NCBI GenBank assembly: GCA_910589415.1 | Contig: OU342630.1 | Location: forward strand, 69,064,186-69,128,185 | Length of the DNA stretch: 64,000 bases | Source: Malachius bipustulatus | Taxonomy: Eukaryota > Arthropoda > Insecta > Coleoptera > Melyridae | Direction: 5' to 3' | Part shown: positions 1 through 11,025 of the stretch, one piece after another | How positions within the stretch are numbered: the stretch's first letter is position 1 | Layout of the letters: every line of letters starts with the position of its first letter | The notes under the pieces: model-generated | Database searches by the model: none | Told to the model about the DNA's origin: nothing | What the model saw: only the letters and a program-made list of their open reading frames with translations | Program-made: the position numbers and the translations under genes

Positions 1-476
1 GTCATTTATCATTTGACACTGATAGGAAGTTCCAAAGAGCGAAAAAGAAAACGGAGAGAGTAACATTATTTTTGTAATGACCCATTAAAATATAACCATT
101 AGGAATAATAATTTGGTAATAAAGCTTCAAGTATGTGCTGCGTGTGGAAAAAATTTTCTCGAAACTTTTCGTACATACTCTTGGCTGTAACCAATTTTAA
201 TAGCAATTTTTTTTGTCTTTTTCTGTAGGTAGTCACCTTGATGATTTGAAAAACTTTCTCCTTCATTTCTGGAGTTCTCAAATTTCTTGTAACCTGTTTC
301 CCGAAGACGACTAGCAATCTTTGGAAAAATTTTTTCACGTGGCAAACCAATCTTCGGGTTTGTCATAGTATTAACACCTTGCCTGCACAACTGTTACATT
401 GGGCAAACCATACAAAATAAAAACATGTTTCCCATTTCCAAATCTGTATGATCTCTGCACTTATCAAAACACTTAC
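1..476. other. Left flank of LTR element, no supported gene
   Basis: This AT-rich flank ends in CTTAC, the target duplicated by the LTR element that follows. Short overlapping minus-strand frames of 83-87 codons exist around 99-390. They match no family I recognise, and two frames are open over the same bases. I treat the stretch as non-coding or as the remnant of an older repeat. Confidence 0.5.
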
Positions 477-703
477 TGTAATGTATGGGTGTTATCACGA
501 ATGCCTCCTTATCGGCGTGCGCTGGGTCGCGGCAGATACGGACGCAGGCAGAAATGAACGACGGGAAAAGCAGGTACCAATTTAATTGTTCGTGGTACAA
601 AACTGACTGTAAAATACTCGTATGTAATATATGTATATACTCAATTAATTCTCGGTGTCCATTATTAATTAACATGATAACATATTAAGTCTAATATGTT
701 ACA
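477..703 (+). repeat. 5' long terminal repeat
   Basis: This 227-bp LTR starts TGTAATG and ends TTACA. It matches 5098-5324 with no difference that I can see. An AT-rich stretch with TATATAC near 630-637 could serve as the core promoter. Confidence 0.95.
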
Positions 704-704
704 T

Positions 705-722
705 TGGCGACGAGGATAATAC
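705..722 (+). other. Primer-binding site of the LTR element
   Basis: One base after the LTR a TGG begins (TGGCGACGAGGAT). That is the expected complement of a tRNA 3' CCA end and marks the start of minus-strand synthesis. I could not assign the tRNA with confidence. Confidence 0.75.
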
Positions 723-814
723 GTACCTTAGTGTCACGGGTGTGGAAAAGTGTAATGGCGTTTATATTGCGGCCGTGAGTTGATAACGATTTAATATTTT
801 TGGTGCGATTCGAG

Positions 815-3800
815 ATGGCTACGGGTAAAAGCATGATGGGACTGCAACAGGAATTCCATCCAGGAATGGATTGGATAATTCACCAGAAAAAGTTGGAGCA
901 ATTTTTCCTAATAAACGGGATCAAAGAAGAAGGCATAAAGCGAGGAATTTTATTAAATGGCCTATCCGAGGATGCTTATAAATTAATAGAAAATTTATGT
1001 GTGCCCTCGAAACCTGATACGTTGAGTTATGAGAATCTAGTTGCGAACTTTCATGTACATTTTGCACCAGCAAAAGTGGTTCGCGTAGAACGGTACCATT
1101 TTTACAACGCAAAGCGGGACGAAGCAGAGACGTTACCAAATTGGGCCGCACGAGTGAAAAATCTAGCGGCTAACTGTGAATTCGGCAATGAAATCGAAAT
1201 ATTCGTAGTCGATAAATTTATTATGGGATTAGAACCGGGTAAAGTGCGCGATCGGTTATTCACGGAGGGGGCAAACCTAAATCTAGTCGAAGCTTTAAAG
1301 ATAGCGGTAGCAGCCGAATGTGCCAATGTAGGGTATGAAGTATATGGAAATCAGTACCCTCAAGCCGTGAAAATGGAGCCGGGCGATGTACATAGGATGT
1401 CCCGGTTTGACCGTACCAGGACAGCACCCAGCACCAGGGGGCCCGCAGGAAGAGCCGAACGTCGTGCAGAAACGTATAGCAGCAGTGCAACGACGAGCCA
1501 TCCCAGACCCAATTTCAGTGGATATGGGCAAGGAAGTTCACAGAGTAGGGGCGGTGGAGGATGTCCATGCTGCGGATGGAACCACCGACGAGCGGAGTGC
1601 CCGTATCGTGAGTACAGTTGTGATTTCTGTGGCGTTAAAGGCCATCTAAAACGTAAGTGTGCGCAGAGAAATAATGACAAACACCATTTTTTATGTGAGA
1701 TGAATAATATAAATGATCAGCCAGTTGTTGGTCTTAGCAATGATGATGTGGTTCCTAATGATAGTTTTAAGGAATTATCTTTATTTAATTTAAAAGATAA
1801 CCTTGATGTAAATTATTGCACCTCAGGAGGAGACAAACAAGTTGATAATTATCGTTTTATCACGGTCAAGAATAATTTAGAGCCAATTTTTATTTTAGTT
1901 GAGATAAAAGGCAGATTGTTCCGTATGGAAGTTGATTGTGGATCGAGAGAATCAGTCATATCAAAGCAGTTTTATGACGAAAATTTTAATTGTTTTCCAT
2001 TGAGGGGTTCCAAGTATTTCTTGCGGGACTATGTAGGAATAAAAATTAATATCTTAGGTGAATTGGATCTAACAGTAAAATATAATGGTAAAGTTAGGGA
2101 CATTAGATTTTTCGTGGTAGAAAAAGGGGGACCAGGTCTATTGGGACGCAATTTTCTTTTAAAGTTCAATTTAGGATTAGCTGAGTGTATTGGTAAATTC
2201 AATTACATAAACTCAAGTAATAAAAATGTTATTATAGATAATTTGATTAGAAAATATTCGGATTTATTTTCAGATAAATTGGAAACATTTAATGGGGGAA
2301 CATTTCAGTTGAGACTGAAGGAGGGCGCCACCCCGAAATTTTTCAGGCCTAGGAAATTACCTTTTGCGCTTAGAGAAAAGGTGGAGAAAGAGTTAGATAG
2401 GTTAGTAGCGGAAAAGATTTTGACATCAGTAGAATACAGTAATTTTGGGACACCAATCGTGCCTGTTTTGAAAAACGACGGTTCTATTAGAATATGTGGT
2501 GACTATAAAGTGACGTTAAACCCCTGCCTCGAGGTGAATAAATATCCTTTGCCACGAATTGACGATTTATTTGCAAAATTACAGGGGGGTCTTCAATTTA
2601 GCAAGATAGATTTAACTCAAGCTTTTCAGCAGGTATTGTTAGATGAGACTTCCGCGGATTTGACCACGATATCTACTCATAAGGGATTATTTAGGTACAA
2701 TAGGTTGCCTTTTGGGGTATCTTCTAGCCCTGCCTTGTTTCAAGGGTTGATGGATAAATTATTACAAGGTATTCCCGGGGTAGTTTGTTTGTTAGATGAT
2801 ATACTAGTGACGGGAAGAACGTTTGAGGAACATTTGAAATCTTTAGAAATTGTTTTCGATAGGTTACAAAAGCATGGATTAACAATAAAGAAAGAAAAAT
2901 TACGACTGTTCCAAAATTCAATAAGTTATTTAGGATATGAGATAAATAAGGACGGGTTGCACAAAAGCAGAGAAAAAGTGTTAGCTATAAAAAATGCTCC
3001 TGTTCCTCAAGATCGTTCACAGCTGATGTCCCTTCTAGGTTTGGTAAACTACTACCATAAATTTATACCTAACGCTCCTCGCATCTTACAACCCTTATAT
3101 AATTTAATAAAAAAGGATGTTCCATGGAACTGGAATAGTACGTGTGAAGACGCTCTGGAAAAAATCAAAGAGGTTTTAACCTCAGATAACTTCCTTGTTC
3201 ATTTTGATCCAGATTTGAAATTAAATTTAACAGTTGATGCCTGTAGTTCAGGGGTGGGTGCGATTCTGAGCCATACTTATCCTGATGGTAGTGACAGAGT
3301 TATTGCATATGCATCGCGAACGTTAAATAAGAGCGAGCAAGCATACTCACAAATAGATAGGGAGGCCTTGGGCATAGTTTTTGGGGTGAAAGCTTTTCAT
3401 CAATATTTATTTGGAAGAAAATTCAATTTAATTTCCGATAATATGCCATTGATTAGTATTTTTGGTCCTAAGAAAGGAATTCCGGTAATGATGGCTAATA
3501 GGTTACAACGTTACGCCCTGTTTCTTTCGGGATATAATTTTGATATTAAATTTGTGAGATCTAAAAGTAATAAGGCAGATGCGTTATCTCGTTTACCAAT
3601 AAAAGGTAATTCAACAGAAGAGGTTGGATTAGATTATGGGTACTTGAATTATTTTTGTGAAAATAAAATTTTTCCTGCAATTAACGTAGATGATGTTAAG
3701 GAAGCAATGGATGATGATCGTTTACTGTCTGATGTGATTGATTATACCTTGAAAGGCTGGCCCAGTAACTTAACGGAAGAGTATAAAAATTTTTATAAAA

Positions 3801-5002
3801 AGAGGTTTGAACTTCACGTTGAGAAGGGAGTTCTGATGTGGGGTCATAGGGTAGTCATCCCTGAAAAATTAAAATCAAAAGTTCTGAGAGAAATTCACAC
3901 GACACATTTGGGAATTGTAAAGATGAAAGAATTTGCTAGGGCATACGTATGGTGGCCCACATTAAATAAAGAAATTGAGGAAATTTCAAAAAGCTGCGGG
4001 GTATGCCAGCAATTACGTGCTGATCCTCCCAAAGCAAGATTGACCCCATGGCCTGTTCCCGAAGGACCGTGGGTTAGAGTTCATGTAGATTACTTGGGGC
4101 CTTTCCGCGGAAAATATATTTTTGTTTTAGTTGATGCATTCAGTAAGTGGCTGGAGGTCAAAGTAGTCAACTCAACTACTTCAAATAAAACCATAATGAT
4201 TTTGAAGGACATATTTTCTCATTTGGGGTTGCCGAAGAAATTAGTCAGTGATAATGCCCCACAATTTTCTTCGGAGGAATTTGCTAAATTCTTGAAATTT
4301 AATGGAATTGATCAAATGTTTTCTCCTCCTTATAATCCAGAATCTAATGGTGCAGCAGAAAACTGTGTGAAAACTGTGAAAAATTTTTTAAAAAAAGAGT
4401 TAATGTCTAACCCAAATGTAGATTTTGAGAGTTCATTGTTCAATTTTTTGCTGATTTACAGGAACACGATGCATTGCTCGACCGGAAAAAGTCCCGCGGA
4501 AGTAATGTTTGGTAGGAAGTTAAGAACGAGATTAGATTTATTAAAGCCAACAATAGAAAACGAACACGAAACTAAAATAAATAAAGAAGTAAAAGATAAT
4601 ATTCTCAAATCTCAAAATACCCAAAAGAAATTTTTCCGGGGGAAAAGAGAAAAGGATTTTCAGGTCGGGCAGTGTGTTTTGGTTCGCGATTATAGAGGTA
4701 ATAACGTTAAGTGGATAAAAGCTATTGTAATTAAGCGGAATAACATGAACACTTATGATGTAAGGGTGTGTGGAGCTGAAATTTTGTGGAAGAGACATTT
4801 GAACCAAATGATTTCATGTTTTGATCAAGCGGATGCACCCCTTGATCGTAGCGTTCAAAATAATGTGAGTGTTGTGCTTGACGATGAAGAAAAGGATTCA
4901 AAAACGGAAAGAATGGTGCGCACCACCAATAGTGATTCTGAATGTGAGAACTCTGCTAGACCGGTTAGAATAAGGAATCCACCGCAGAGGTTCCATTATT
5001 GA
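815..5002 (+). CDS. Gag-Pol polyprotein of gypsy-type retrotransposon
   Basis: An unbroken frame of 1395 codons. The open frame extends a few codons upstream, but only through a TTG; the first ATG is at 815. Gag occupies about residues 1-300 and ends in two zinc knuckles near residues 250-282, one CX2CX3HX4C and one classic CX2CX4HX4C. The aspartic protease follows, with an Asp-Cys-Gly-Ser active site at residue 374 instead of the usual DTG or DSG. Reverse transcriptase carries LLDD at residues 660-662, and RNase H begins around Asp808. The integrase has an HHCC region from His1028 and a DD35E triad at Asp1092, Asp1146 and Glu1182. Gag and Pol are fused in frame, so no ribosomal frameshift is needed, and the Gag:Pol ratio must be set some other way. 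The protein copies and inserts the element. The frame looks fully functional. Confidence 0.95.
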   Translation: MATGKSMMGLQQEFHPGMDWIIHQKKLEQFFLINGIKEEGIKRGILLNGLSEDAYKLIENLCVPSKPDTLSYENLVANFHVHFAPAKVVRVERYHFYNAKRDEAETLPNWAARVKNLAANCEFGNEIEIFVVDKFIMGLEPGKVRDRLFTEGANLNLVEALKIAVAAECANVGYEVYGNQYPQAVKMEPGDVHRMSRFDRTRTAPSTRGPAGRAERRAETYSSSATTSHPRPNFSGYGQGSSQSRGGGGCPCCGWNHRRAECPYREYSCDFCGVKGHLKRKCAQRNNDKHHFLCEMNNINDQPVVGLSNDDVVPNDSFKELSLFNLKDNLDVNYCTSGGDKQVDNYRFITVKNNLEPIFILVEIKGRLFRMEVDCGSRESVISKQFYDENFNCFPLRGSKYFLRDYVGIKINILGELDLTVKYNGKVRDIRFFVVEKGGPGLLGRNFLLKFNLGLAECIGKFNYINSSNKNVIIDNLIRKYSDLFSDKLETFNGGTFQLRLKEGATPKFFRPRKLPFALREKVEKELDRLVAEKILTSVEYSNFGTPIVPVLKNDGSIRICGDYKVTLNPCLEVNKYPLPRIDDLFAKLQGGLQFSKIDLTQAFQQVLLDETSADLTTISTHKGLFRYNRLPFGVSSSPALFQGLMDKLLQGIPGVVCLLDDILVTGRTFEEHLKSLEIVFDRLQKHGLTIKKEKLRLFQNSISYLGYEINKDGLHKSREKVLAIKNAPVPQDRSQLMSLLGLVNYYHKFIPNAPRILQPLYNLIKKDVPWNWNSTCEDALEKIKEVLTSDNFLVHFDPDLKLNLTVDACSSGVGAILSHTYPDGSDRVIAYASRTLNKSEQAYSQIDREALGIVFGVKAFHQYLFGRKFNLISDNMPLISIFGPKKGIPVMMANRLQRYALFLSGYNFDIKFVRSKSNKADALSRLPIKGNSTEEVGLDYGYLNYFCENKIFPAINVDDVKEAMDDDRLLSDVIDYTLKGWPSNLTEEYKNFYKKRFELHVEKGVLMWGHRVVIPEKLKSKVLREIHTTHLGIVKMKEFARAYVWWPTLNKEIEEISKSCGVCQQLRADPPKARLTPWPVPEGPWVRVHVDYLGPFRGKYIFVLVDAFSKWLEVKVVNSTTSNKTIMILKDIFSHLGLPKKLVSDNAPQFSSEEFAKFLKFNGIDQMFSPPYNPESNGAAENCVKTVKNFLKKELMSNPNVDFESSLFNFLLIYRNTMHCSTGKSPAEVMFGRKLRTRLDLLKPTIENEHETKINKEVKDNILKSQNTQKKFFRGKREKDFQVGQCVLVRDYRGNNVKWIKAIVIKRNNMNTYDVRVCGAEILWKRHLNQMISCFDQADAPLDRSVQNNVSVVLDDEEKDSKTERMVRTTNSDSECENSARPVRIRNPPQRFHY

Positions 5003-5085
5003 TTTAGTTTATGTATTAATTATTTAGGTATAAGAGTGTTTTTCTTTTTTTTTGTACATTATGCAATTGTATATAGTGGGATCAT

Positions 5086-5097
5086 AGAGGGGAAGGA
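5086..5097 (+). other. Polypurine tract
   Basis: A 12-base run of purines, AGAGGGGAAGGA, directly abuts the TG of the 3' LTR. This is the expected plus-strand primer site. Confidence 0.85.
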
Positions 5098-5324
5098 TGT
5101 AATGTATGGGTGTTATCACGAATGCCTCCTTATCGGCGTGCGCTGGGTCGCGGCAGATACGGACGCAGGCAGAAATGAACGACGGGAAAAGCAGGTACCA
5201 ATTTAATTGTTCGTGGTACAAAACTGACTGTAAAATACTCGTATGTAATATATGTATATACTCAATTAATTCTCGGTGTCCATTATTAATTAACATGATA
5301 ACATATTAAGTCTAATATGTTACA
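5098..5324 (+). repeat. 3' long terminal repeat
   Basis: This 227-bp copy is identical to 477-703 and is followed by the second CTTAC target copy. Confidence 0.95.
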
Positions 5325-5833
5325 CTTACCCTAATAAAAGCATCGTGAGTTGAGTAGAGCTAATGTTTTTCTTGTCGAGTCTAAGTTTCCAATAAAATTT
5401 CTAGTCTGATTTGCTTAGTTTATCCTTTTGAGGTATGTAGGTACTTGGTGAAGGCGCATTTATAAAGTGGAGTTTCCAGACATGTAATTCAATGCGTCAT
5501 GCAGCCTCAAATTTCTCGCATCTTTACACTTGTAAATGTAATTTTTGCTGCATGAGAAAACTGCAAGTTTTGATGAGGGAAGTGTTCATTCCACCAACTA
5601 AACCCTACCGTATGAATCTGGCAGCGGGGATCCGGCAGTCGATTTGACGGAAACGAACGAACGCACTGTAGCATATCCTTTTGAAAAAAAATCGATTTGG
5701 AAAAAAATTACATTACTAAGTGTCTCGTCTATTTATGCGCATGCGCACAAAACGTTAACTCCTGCGGGGACTACAATAAATAACAAACAACATTTGAAAA
5801 ATTGCTACAAGACTAGCAGTTAACTAGAAAAAC

Positions 5834-5934
5834 TAGCCATCCTGAGACTAGCATCAAAAAATACTGATTGTTGAGCTCTATAACCGTGCAGAAGGAAAAA
5901 TTCTTACACCCCTCGCATCCATCAGGGTGAAAAC
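5834..5934 (+). repeat. Left copy of a ~100-bp inverted repeat pair
   Basis: This stretch recurs inverted at about 7725-7820. Shared blocks include CCTGAGACTAGCAT, GTTGAG(C/T)TCTATAA and ATCAGGGTGAAAA. Both copies also lie near an ACACCCTGTA-type end, but that block is in a different order in the two copies. They may be the ends of a 2-kb decayed element or two independent insertions of one family. Confidence 0.6.
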
Positions 5935-7327
5935 CACCCTGATGAAAATTGAAAAAAATTGATGCAACTAAAACACCCTGTACTGTGACGGACCAAATAG
6001 GTCCCTCTGGAAATAAATATGCTCTCTGAGAATATAGAAGGCCCTATGAGCAATTACTAGAAAAGTGTAGTTTATCAGTGACCATAAAACCTGTCTGGGA
6101 GAATTACATGGAAGAAGTATTTATTTTTCCTTTGTCAGGAACTTTGCAAGGTTTTGGCTTTTGGTGAGATTCCTCTTCAGTGGAAGAGTGAGTATTTTTC
6201 CTGTTGTCAGGAAGTTGTAGGAATTGTGCTTTGGCTTTTGGAAGTAATTCATCGTTGGAGCGAAATTCGCCCTTTGTAGGGAACTTGGATTATAGCAAAC
6301 TTGGAGGAGTTTGGGTCTCGCGTAGCCGTGATCGGAGTAGGTAGTAGAAACTGGGTTCTCGGTGCGAGGAGATCGAGATTAAAAAACTCGGAGATCGTGT
6401 CTGGGTGCGTGTGCGTGCGAGAACATCGAAGCAACAACACGAAAACCATACCTAAGAAAAGGGGGTCGCAAAACCGACCACGGCCCGGAAGAATGCGAAG
6501 GATGTCCACCGTCGTGGAAATCCCACGGAGCCCTACAGTAACCGTAATGTCTAGAGAAGTTGCTCCCGGTAAGTCGACACTTAAGCTTCCCGTCTTAACA
6601 ACACAATAGTTGTACGAAATAGTGTATGTAGACACGGGAAAATATAATTTCATAAAGGCTGGATGAATAACTGTTGCTGGTGTAAAATTCCGGTCCGTCA
6701 ATAAAATTCAATTCTCGAGGCAGAGATTTTTTTGTAGTTTACGATCAATGCATTCATTTTACAATATTGATGAGATAATTGTGATTTGTAATCACAGACT
6801 TATAACAAATGAATATATCGAGCTACGTGAGAAATTCTGTGTTTTATTAAAGTTCGTTTAAAAGTCTTCCCAACCAAATTCCATCGATCTCGAACCAGAA
6901 CCAGACCAGAACCAGAACCAGACCAGAACCAGGTAAATCAACCGGAACCAGGTGAATGATATGACCACGTAAGTACAGCGAGACGCGAAATGTGTCTCGC
7001 TCCTGCAGTTCAGGAAGAATTTCGTCTCAGTACATAAATTTGATAATAGCTATTTAAGATATAAGTGAGATACAGACATTGTTACCGCACGCATATGAAT
7101 TTTGCAGGACGGGACCGTGAGGTCGCATCCTGAAAAATAAGATTTGGAGTGAGTCAGTGAGGCCGAGATTTAAAAAAATTTCCTGGATTCCTAATTAGAC
7201 CTTCCGGAACATTCATCACCACTAACCTCTCCATTATCTCGAAAAATGAGAAAATTTTGGTAATTTTTCCCCTTTTTAAGCACCTCAAATAGTAAAAATC
7301 ATAAAAAAGTATTGAAAATTTCAAATT
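5935..7327. other. Uncharacterised interval, likely old repeat
   Basis: The interval is richer in GC and CpG than its surroundings near 6250-6560. A degenerate tandem of about 65 bp lies at 6131-6260, marked by GTCAGGAA and TTTGGCTTTTGG blocks. A short CCAGAA/CCAGAC array lies at 6893-6932. A 102-codon plus-strand frame at 6301-6609 is arginine-rich and looks like no known protein. It could be the leader or LTR of a dead retroelement, but I see no paired LTR and make no gene call. Confidence 0.4.
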
Positions 7328-7521
7328 TCATCTCGGAAGTCGTCTCTCGGGGTTTTTTGGGTCGCTGATGACAAATCCAAGGTCCAAAAGCAAGCAAGGG
7401 TGGTTCCAATCCCTCAAAACTGTCCCAAAAAGTGACAGTGATACAAAAAATATATATTTCGCTTCGGAAATCGTCTCTGTGGTTTTCGGGGTCACTGGTC
7501 ACGATTTCAAGATCCAGTTTA
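7328..7521 (+). repeat. Two degenerate units of a dispersed satellite
   Basis: Two units start about 133 bp apart. Each contains TCGGAAGTCGTCTC or TCGGAAATCGTCTC, a GG(G)TCGCTGATGAC or GGGTCACTGGTCAC block, and AAGGTCCA or AAGATCCA. The same general phrasing (a TTTTCGAGG or GGGGT..CTGA block with a C/G run) recurs at 27.8-28.1 kb. Confidence 0.6.
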
Positions 7522-7724
7522 CCAATATAATAATACTTTTCCTTTTTCCTTTTTCCGTTTTCGAAAGCTAATTGATTTGTGAGCTGACGATTTACACTAC
7601 CACTACTAGAGAAGGTTTTAAGGGTTGGAACCACACTCACTTGCTTTTGTAACTTTTGGATTCGTGGATCAGCTACCCTGAAACCTCGGATGTTTCATAG
7701 CAGCCTTTTGTTTCAACTGTGTTT

Positions 7725-7820
7725 TTTCACCCTGATGCCAGGGTTGTAAAAAAAATTTGTTCGGCACGATTATAGAACTCAACAATAAGTATTTTCCAAT
7801 GCTAGTCTCAGGGTGGCTAA
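7725..7820 (-). repeat. Right copy of the ~100-bp inverted repeat pair
   Basis: Reverse-complement partner of 5834-5934, followed by CTACAGGGTGTTTT at 7829. Confidence 0.6.
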
Positions 7821-7846
7821 ACTCAACCTACAGGGTGTTTTGTCGC

Positions 7847-10433
7847 AATTTTGGCAATTTAGCTATCAGATCCCGACTGCCTCTAAAACCTAATGTGGAC
7901 TTAGTCTAAAGCACAATCTGTTGCCGGTGCTGGAGTAGAATTTGGAGGTTCTTATCATTACTTAACCTTATGATTTTACCATTCGATAAATTAAACAATA
8001 AATATACGTTCTGCACAAAACCACAATGACATGTTTTTTTAACTGATAGTCGGTACAAAAAACATCCCTGATATTTCACTAGAAATGCTTGAAAAAAAAC
8101 AAACATTCCGTGCATTTCCATTCGGGTGCTGTTTATTTATCAGAGCTTGGTGTGAAAACAGAAATGCATATGCATTTTGATGCTGTAGCCAGCATGCCGC
8201 GTCGAAATGCACATGCCGTGCCTGCTTTGGAAATAAAAAAGTTGCTACTAAAATGCGCATTCAATAAAATAATAATTCATAAAACTATTGTCAGATCACA
8301 AAATCACGTTCAGAGGTTTGGGGGTTTCACTGACGTAAATACTACAGTCAAATGCCAAGTTAGTTGAAGCCAGATTACTTTATAAGATGTTGAAGAATTT
8401 GGATGTGCCAAATTTCGGATTGATACCTAAACAGTTTTGTCAGTTTAAACATATGATATAAAATATACTTTCTTACATTTTTAACACCCTGTATCATGAA
8501 AGCTTATAGTTACCTACTTAGCCCTAACATCAATAATATGAACTTTTCAGCTACAAATCTTTCGGAAGAATCACGCATTTAATTTTTTGTCCAAGTCTTA
8601 AATCACCCGAAATACCATCATGTCAATATAGCTACTAGCCCCTCCTCCCCAATAAATCTATATTTACCAGGCCGTTTGAATAAAGCTGACCCAGAGCTTT
8701 AGAAACCTATCTCTAAAAAAAATGAAGCCGTAGCTATCGTTGTTAGATCCAACTTTGAATGTTGATTGACTTGATCCTCTTGATCCTCATAATGTACTCA
8801 TGTCACATGAGTCAGCCAATTCGATCTACTGAGATTACCTACTTTTTTATAGTAATTTTTTCTACACGTTTACATAGATCCTTTGAAAAGTTTAAATTTT
8901 ATTCGTGTTTTAAAACTCATGCACGCAAACGTTCCATTTAATAACATCATTCTTCATAATTTGTTATGGAACACGAAAAAGTTGATGTATTATTTAGATG
9001 AGCTGGGAAAGTAGGTTACTTCTACCTATCAAAAGAAACGCTGTAAGCTGCGGTGTAGCTAACCTTCTACGAGTTAATTCCAGTGGATTCTTCCCTATTT
9101 CGTTTTAGTTGATGAGATACTTCCAACCATCCAATCTATCGTAATTCTATCCTCGCAAATACGTAAAAAATTCGCTCTCATCTCGTTCGTAGAACAACCT
9201 ACTCACCTAATAATAACACAGCAGAAACTTCGACTATCGCATTTTCTTTGACATTGACCTACAAAAGTGTTCGCTCGAGCGGTATCATAAAAAAGGTAAT
9301 TTTATTCTATATAAAAAGAAGTCCTAAACCCAGAATGGAACATCCTTGGTCGTCGTTATAACAATTTTTTCGAGCGTAACAGTTTAATAGCTCGATGTCA
9401 AAGTCATTTCTGCGTACTCTCGCATTGACCCGGATCCTTTCTTTCTAACATGCATCCTTCTGTAGTGTCAACTTCCCTTTCCTCCTGTATTTAGCAGTGA
9501 AATTGCGCCTTGCTTATCCTGCTCAATTTATACGTGCAGTTAGCCGAGTCGGTAGGGCTTATCTGTTGACGATTATGTTTGGAGAAGCCGGGCGGTTATT
9601 GGGAGGTCCTTATCTCCACTACATAGCCAGTTGGTAAGTATATTGATTTGATGCTTGGATGATGTTTAGAGGCAGTTACTTTTATATCGTTTGAATAATA
9701 TATTCGTAAATATAGATGCGAAACGAGAATACGTGTTTATACAGGGTAGCAGGTATCGGAAATATAGCGCGAGTAAATATTTCATGAAGCTCTCAACTGG
9801 TGAATTACAAACGAACTCCCCGTAGTCCAGAAATGTGGACTTTGAAGTGATTATTATCTTTTTGATTCAGCTTCCCGGAATATATTTATTTTTGGGAACC
9901 TGTATTTTATATAAACCTATCTATAGCTCCAGGATTATTTATTATGAAAATAAGTTTAGTGAGTCGGGGACAGGACGAAATGTACTCGAATCTAGAGTAC
10001 CTTTTAATATTAAAAGACTAACTAGAATTCGGGCTCTGTAACTTTGAAGCGAGTGGTTTGAACTTTGATCAAACTCTAATTTATATCCAGAAACGTCTTC
10101 TGACGCAAACCACTGGAACCTACTCGTAAATCTCGTTTCACGGATTTCATTTTAGGGCATCGAGAAAAGTAATTTTCTAGCTGTTTGAGTAAAATCTTTT
10201 CAGTTATGGGGTTGGAATTGCTATTCAGAACTCAAGAGATAGGTATCACCCAGCTGCGAGGGTGACCAAAACGCGCATTAATATGGCTATAAATACACCT
10301 ACGCGTATACAGAGTGTTATTGGTAAACGATAGTATACCTGCATCACTGTTTCACTGGAGATCCAGCCACAATACAATCATTATATGCTTGTACACAATG
10401 CGATAAAAGTGGTATAGGCAAACTAATATGCAG
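7847..10433. other. Intergenic DNA without supported gene
   Basis: The open frames here (60-92 codons) are unsupported. A fragment ending AACACCCTGTATC lies near 8482-8497, like the ends of the foldback families further right. At 9541 there is a short stretch resembling a pol III A box, but no matching B box. Confidence 0.5.
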
Positions 10434-11025
10434 GGTCACCACTTTAAAGACTGGTCATATGGGGCTACTAATGCATCGGATACAAATTACTGCTTTCCAT
10501 TCTAACCTAGAGGGGTAAATGGCACCAAGTGAAGGACCCAAACCGAATTTTTCATATCAGGACAATTTTTTTTCTTATAAACACTTTACTCCACTTAAAA
10601 TCACGCAAAGCTCACTGGTAGCTACGTAAGTAATTTTATGGAAAAGAAGAAATACTTATAAAGAGTGGCCAAAAACGAATTTTTTAGCATACAATGAACT
10701 TTATTATTTCCATGAAATATAGGAATCAAAAAGTTAGTCTAGGGACATGTGAACCTTTTTGGTACATTTTCAACAATTATTTTCAAGTTATGTACCTTCC
10801 CAGGCGAGTGCAGAAAACGCCTGTGATCTTATAAGAGGAAAACACCATTCATGGTAAATGTTCAAGAAAACAATTTGTCACAATCATGATAAAACAATTC
10901 TTTTATCTTTAATTTATGGTACCCTTTTCACCCCTCTAAGTTAGAATGAGAAGCAGCAATCTACTAATTTGTTGCCTCTGAAGTATTATCCATTATGGTC
11001 ACTCTTAAAAGTGGTTACCATGTAT
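10434..11025. repeat. Degenerate foldback element
   Basis: Arms of about 95 bp (10434-10525 and 10918-11025) are inverted copies at roughly three-quarters identity. Shared blocks are TTCTAAC(C/T)TAGAGGGGT and ACTTTAA or ACTTTTAA next to TCACC. The interior is unrelated AT-rich DNA. Element ends are uncertain. Confidence 0.5.

Larger units (their letters stand above)
477..5324 (+). mobile_element. Complete Ty3/gypsy-type LTR retrotransposon
   Basis: The element is 4848 bp, bounded by two 227-bp LTRs that look identical base for base, each beginning TG and ending CA. It is flanked by a 5-bp target duplication, CTTAC, at 472-476 and 5325-5329. In order it holds the 5' LTR, a primer-binding site, one long Gag-Pol frame, a polypurine tract and the 3' LTR. 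No env-like frame follows pol. Identical LTRs and an open frame indicate recent insertion. The domain order protease-RT-RNase H-integrase is Ty3/gypsy. Two zinc knuckles in Gag and the style of the integrase suggest the mag/SURL lineage, but a tree would be needed to settle that. Confidence 0.95.

Noticed and set aside
99..390. Overlapping minus-strand frames, one with a helix-like KIAIKIGYSQEYVRKV segment
   Set aside because: Short, two frames open over the same bases, no splice context and no family match.
1360..1680. Minus-strand frames within the gag region
   Set aside because: Shadows of the intact Gag-Pol frame.
9535..9600. AGTTAGCCGAGTCGGTAGGGC resembles a pol III A box of a tRNA-type SINE
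   Set aside because: No B box at the right distance, no target duplication and no tail.
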